The notes below the pieces were generated by a model that ran no database searches, was not told where the DNA came from, and worked only from the letters and a program-made list of their open reading frames with translations. The position numbers and the translations under genes are program-made. From assembly GCA_964344625.1 (NCBI GenBank), contig CAYFNZ010000040.1, forward strand, positions 1 to 8,957: DNA of 8,957 nucleotides. Direction: 5' to 3'. This DNA comes from JAAYEL01 sp964344625. Lineage in GTDB: Bacteria; Bacillota; Clostridia; Tissierellales; Peptoniphilaceae. Position 1 is the first letter of the stretch. Each line of letters opens with the position of its first letter. Of the stretch, positions 7,039 through 8,957 are shown piece by piece.

Positions 7039-8634
7039 TTATTTAGTAATGTCCTTTGAATCCCTTGCTAAATATATTCCATCTTTATAGCTTTCCATAT
7101 AGTATTCAACTTGTTTTCTAGTCTTCTCTGAACATGATATTGTCGTGCTCTTTACGTCCTTAAATATATGCTCATCTAGATAAGCATCAAGTGACAAGTC
7201 TCTGTCATTTAATGCATACAAGGCTAGAAGGGCCATCCCCCATGCTCCACCTTCATTAGAAGTATCAAGCGTAGTTACTGGAGAGCTCATTATCGCTGAT
7301 AGAACTTCCTGAGCAATGACCGGCGTATTAAAAATCCCGCCATGCGCAAGAGTCTTTTTTATTGCAATTTTTTCATTTGAATTTAAGATATCCATACCTA
7401 TCTTCATCGGTGCGAAAGCAGAAATTATATTAGCTTTCATTATATTTTCCAAGTTAAACCTGTTATTTGGTTTTCGAATTAGCATCGGAAGCCCCTTATC
7501 AACCTTTAAGATATTTTCACCTGAGTGAAAACCATAAAGTAAAAGGTCCCCAATCTCATCATCCGCCTCTTTAGAATACTTAAATAACTTTTCATAAATT
7601 TCGCCCTTTGAAACTTCCGCACCAAAAAGCTTTAAGACATCATTAAATAAATTAACCCAGCTATTTATTTCTGAAGTACAGTTATTCGTGTGAACCATAG
7701 CAACTTCTTTCCCCGCTGGTGTAGTTACAATATCAATTTCTGGATAATAGGTCTTTAGACTCTTATCCAAAACTATCATGGCAAATGCTGATGTACCCGC
7801 CGACACGTTAGCTGTATGTTCGGCCACACAATTTGTTGCTACCATTCCAGTTCCAGCATCCCCCTCTGGAGGTGCAAATAAAACTCCAGCTTCTAAGTCA
7901 CCATCTTCATCAATTAGCTTAGCCCCTTCTTTTGTAAGTCTTCCAGCCTCTTGTCCTGCCACCAATACTTTAGGAAGAAGCTCAACAACCGGTTTAGGGC
8001 AAGCATCTTTTATAAGGTCATTAAATATTTTTATCATATTTTTATCGTAGTCATGCTTGGCTATATCAATTGGAAACATGCCTGAAGCATCATCTATACC
8101 TAAAACTTTCTCACCAGTTAGACGCCAATGTATGTAGGCTGAAAGTGTAGCTATGTAGTCTAAGTCTTCAATATGGCTTTCTCCATTTAAAATTGCTTGA
8201 TAAAGATGCGCTACGCTCCACCTATCAGGTATATTAAAACTAAATACTTGACTTAGCTCTTTGGCCGCTTCATGGGAATAGTTATTTCTCCAAGTTCTAA
8301 AGGGAACTAAAAGCTTTCCCGCCTTATCAAAAGCAAGATATCCATGCATCATAGCACTGACTCCCATTGCAGAAGTCCCTTTTAAGGTCAGACCATACTT
8401 ATTTTTAACATCAGTCTTCAAGTCTTTATAACTAAATCTAAGAGCCTTCCATATCTCGTCATCATCATAGGTCCAATAACCATTAGAATCTAGTTTATTT
8501 TCCCAAGTATATGAACCTGTAGCTAATATATTTCCTTCAAAATCTACAAGAACACTCTTAACCCTAGTAGAACCAAACTCTATACCAATCGTTGTTTCCT
8601 TACGATCAATTATTGTTCTTATTTGTGTATTCAA
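7039..8634 (-). CDS. araK: L-ribulokinase, AraK type (FGGY family)
   Basis: A sugar kinase of the FGGY/actin-like ATPase superfamily, 531 residues from the start chosen here. The phosphate-binding loop is IGIEFGSTRVK (16-26), with Glu19 where xylulokinases usually have Asp. MGVSAMMHGYLAFD lies near 90-103. The likely catalytic base is Asp259 in PPEGDAGTGM. NVSAGTSAF (276-284) and HGGIFNTP (431-438) match the nucleotide-binding half. The sequence lacks the AraB-style N-terminus and resembles the clostridial ribulokinase AraK (C. acetobutylicum CAC1344 type), a non-orthologous replacement for AraB. It should phosphorylate L-ribulose made by AraA, encoded next. Start choice: TTG at 8634-8632 is preceded 8 nt upstream by AAAGAGG. 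The upstream in-frame ATG (8652) and TTG (8664) have no such site, and the latter lies inside the cre element. First gene of the operon. Alternatives are a xylulokinase or other FGGY kinase, made less likely by context. Confidence 0.82.
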   Translation of the reverse strand: MNTQIRTIIDRKETTIGIEFGSTRVKSVLVDFEGNILATGSYTWENKLDSNGYWTYDDDEIWKALRFSYKDLKTDVKNKYGLTLKGTSAMGVSAMMHGYLAFDKAGKLLVPFRTWRNNYSHEAAKELSQVFSFNIPDRWSVAHLYQAILNGESHIEDLDYIATLSAYIHWRLTGEKVLGIDDASGMFPIDIAKHDYDKNMIKIFNDLIKDACPKPVVELLPKVLVAGQEAGRLTKEGAKLIDEDGDLEAGVLFAPPEGDAGTGMVATNCVAEHTANVSAGTSAFAMIVLDKSLKTYYPEIDIVTTPAGKEVAMVHTNNCTSEINSWVNLFNDVLKLFGAEVSKGEIYEKLFKYSKEADDEIGDLLLYGFHSGENILKVDKGLPMLIRKPNNRFNLENIMKANIISAFAPMKIGMDILNSNEKIAIKKTLAHGGIFNTPVIAQEVLSAIMSSPVTTLDTSNEGGAWGMALLALYALNDRDLSLDAYLDEHIFKDVKSTTISCSEKTRKQVEYYMESYKDGIYLARDSKDITK

Positions 8635-8642
8635 AGCACCAA

Positions 8643-8649
8643 CCTCTTT
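8643..8649 (-). promoter_or_regulatory. Ribosome binding site that sets the kinase start at TTG
   Basis: Minus-strand AAAGAGG, 8 nt before the TTG at 8634-8632. In-frame ATG 8652-8650 overlaps the upstream edge of this site and has only A/C/T-rich sequence ahead of it, so initiation there is unlikely. Confidence 0.65.
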
Positions 8650-8658
8650 CATAATGTT

Positions 8659-8673
8659 TTGCAATCGTTTTCT
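8659..8673. promoter_or_regulatory. cre site for CcpA (carbon catabolite repression)
   Basis: Plus-strand TTGCAATCGTTTTCT fits the degenerate cre consensus WTGNAANCGNWNNCW at every position. It lies 25 bases upstream of the TTG start of the kinase and downstream of both candidate promoters, where bound CcpA/HPr-Ser-P would act as a block to elongation. Its presence upstream of the first gene predicts glucose repression of the whole operon. Confidence 0.72.
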
Positions 8674-8676
8674 TGA

Positions 8677-8707
8677 AGCTTAAAAAAATATAGGAGCTTT
8701 TTAAGCT
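8677..8707 (-). other. A/T-rich hairpin in the operon leader
   Basis: A perfect 10-bp inverted repeat (AGCTTAAAAA at 8677-8686 and its complement at 8698-8707) with an 11-nt loop, in the untranslated leader just upstream of the cre site. The stem is rich in A-U pairs and is not followed by a T tract on the minus strand, so it does not look like a terminator. It may affect RNA stability or simply reflect base composition. Confidence 0.4.
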
Positions 8708-8724
8708 ATTAGGTTTCATCAATA

Positions 8725-8750
8725 TTTTGTATGGTTTATATCTCTACAAA
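8725..8750. promoter_or_regulatory. Candidate AraR operator, promoter-proximal pair
   Basis: Read on the minus strand, TTTGTAGA (8750-8743) faces CATACAAAA (8733-8725): two TTTGTA-type half-sites in inverted orientation with centres about 19 bp apart. The half-site resembles one arm of the Bacillus AraR operator (ATTTGTAC and its complement), but the arms are farther apart than in the 16-bp Bacillus palindrome. Assignment to AraR comes from the downstream araR gene. Confidence 0.42.
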
Positions 8751-8770
8751 CACATGCAAATCACTGTCAA
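8741..8770 (-). promoter_or_regulatory. Candidate promoter with a perfect -35 box
   Basis: TTGACA at 8770-8765 is a perfect sigma-A -35 box, but the sequence 18 nt on (TAGAGA, 8746-8741) is a poor -10 match, and the better TATAAA at 8740-8735 is 24 nt away, too far. The -35 sits between the two candidate operator pairs. It is kept as an alternative to the promoter at 8798-8826. Confidence 0.3.
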
Positions 8771-8777
8771 AAATAAA

Positions 8778-8815
8778 TTTGTATGTTTCATAATTAAAAT
8801 ATAGCATACAAAAAT
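8778..8815. promoter_or_regulatory. Candidate AraR operator, distal pair
   Basis: On the minus strand ATTTTTGTATG (8815-8805) faces CATACAAAT (8785-8777): inverted TTTGTATG half-sites with centres about 25 bp apart. It has the same half-site as the proximal pair, and the two pairs flank the TTGACA box. Two operators per promoter with cooperative binding is the known Bacillus AraR arrangement for the main ara operon. Confidence 0.42.
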
Positions 8816-8826
8816 ATATAATGCAA
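8798..8826 (-). promoter_or_regulatory. Candidate main promoter of the arabinose operon
   Basis: On the minus strand TTGCAT (8826-8821, three of six -35 matches) is followed at the ideal 17-nt spacing by TATATT (8803-8798, five of six -10 matches), in very AT-rich DNA. One TTTGTATG half-site lies in the spacer and its partner just downstream of the expected transcript start near 8791, so a repressor bound there would exclude RNA polymerase. It would give a leader of about 155 nt. Confidence 0.4.
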
Positions 8827-8839
8827 GCATTTTAAAGTG

Positions 8840-8871
8840 AAAAAATAGCTGCCAATTTTTCGGCAGCTATT
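8840..8871 (-). terminator. Rho-independent terminator of the upstream gene
   Basis: A perfect 10-bp G+C-containing stem (AATAGCTGCC at 8844-8853 and its complement at 8862-8871) with an 8-nt loop. On the minus strand it ends in a run of T (8845-8840). It lies about 30 bases after the stop codon of the gene entering from the right edge, so it insulates the arabinose operon from that gene. Confidence 0.85.
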
Positions 8872-8903
8872 CCTTCTTTTATACTCTATTTTCTTAATAA
8901 ATC

Positions 8904-8957
8904 CTATCTAACCTCAAACTCAAAAGTTATTCTCCTCTCAAAATCTTCTCCAGCTCT
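8904..8957 (-). CDS. C-terminal end of an upstream gene, possibly aldose 1-epimerase (partial)
   Basis: The minus strand from the window edge reads 17 codons, RAGEDFERRITFEFEVR, then TAG at 8906-8904, followed by a clear terminator. That placement, tail then stop then hairpin, supports a real gene end. The pattern GE-x-[FY] followed by an aromatic/hydrophobic strand ending F-x-V resembles the last strand of aldose 1-epimerases (GalM family), and a mutarotase would make sense beside a sugar operon. Seventeen residues are too few for a firm call, and the family guess is weak. Confidence 0.5.
   Translation of the reverse strand, partial: RAGEDFERRITFEFEVR

Noticed and set aside
375..8050. Plus-strand open frames (for example 375-620, 3786-3983, 3907-4134, 5457-5750, 6362-6715, 7778-8050)
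   Set aside because: All lie opposite strongly recognisable minus-strand genes, have no good ribosome binding sites or family motifs, and read like antisense of those genes.
8635..8830. A riboswitch in the operon leader
   Set aside because: Only one simple A/T-rich hairpin is visible, with no conserved aptamer-like core or terminator/antiterminator pair; the region is better explained by promoter, operators and cre.
1..8957. CRISPR array, insertion sequence, phage or toxin-antitoxin signs
   Set aside because: No regularly spaced repeats, transposase fragments, terminal repeats or small paired genes were seen; all genes fit one sugar-utilisation operon with uniform base composition.

Overview
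This AT-rich window comes from a low-G+C Gram-positive bacterium. Strong AGGAGG-type ribosome binding sites, a CcpA-type cre site, a GntR/LacI-hybrid AraR and a clostridial-type ribulokinase point to Bacillota, most likely a Clostridia/Tissierellia-type anaerobe; genus and species cannot be fixed from this sequence. All confident genes lie on the minus strand, so transcription runs from high to low coordinates.

The layout in transcription order is as follows. (1) At the right edge is the last 17 codons of an upstream gene, possibly an aldose 1-epimerase, followed by a hairpin terminator (8840-8871). (2) A regulatory region of about 200 bases follows (8635-8830), with promoter-like boxes, two inverted-repeat pairs of TTTGTAT-type half-sites (candidate AraR operators), a leader hairpin and a full-consensus cre site. 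(3) Next is an FGGY-family kinase that best fits AraK, the clostridial ribulokinase that replaces AraB. (4) L-arabinose isomerase AraA. (5) A three-gene ChvE/MmsA/MmsB (GguAB)-type monosaccharide ABC importer: lipoprotein binding protein, double ATPase and permease. (6) The repressor AraR. (7) A stand-alone PTS EIIA(Glc)-type protein. (8) A strong intrinsic terminator at 10-45.

Together these make a compact L-arabinose uptake and catabolism operon. The lipoprotein captures the pentose, the ATPase/permease pair imports it, AraA makes L-ribulose and AraK makes L-ribulose 5-phosphate. The epimerase AraD that would finish the route to D-xylulose 5-phosphate is not in the window. AraR should provide arabinose-dependent induction and CcpA should provide glucose repression. 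A perfect hairpin between the binding-protein gene and the ATPase gene probably sets their expression ratio. The most unusual element is the lone EIIA(Glc) protein at the operon end with no PTS permease beside it; it may link PTS phosphorylation state to arabinose import. No CRISPR array, insertion sequence, tRNA, rRNA or wholly unknown system was seen.
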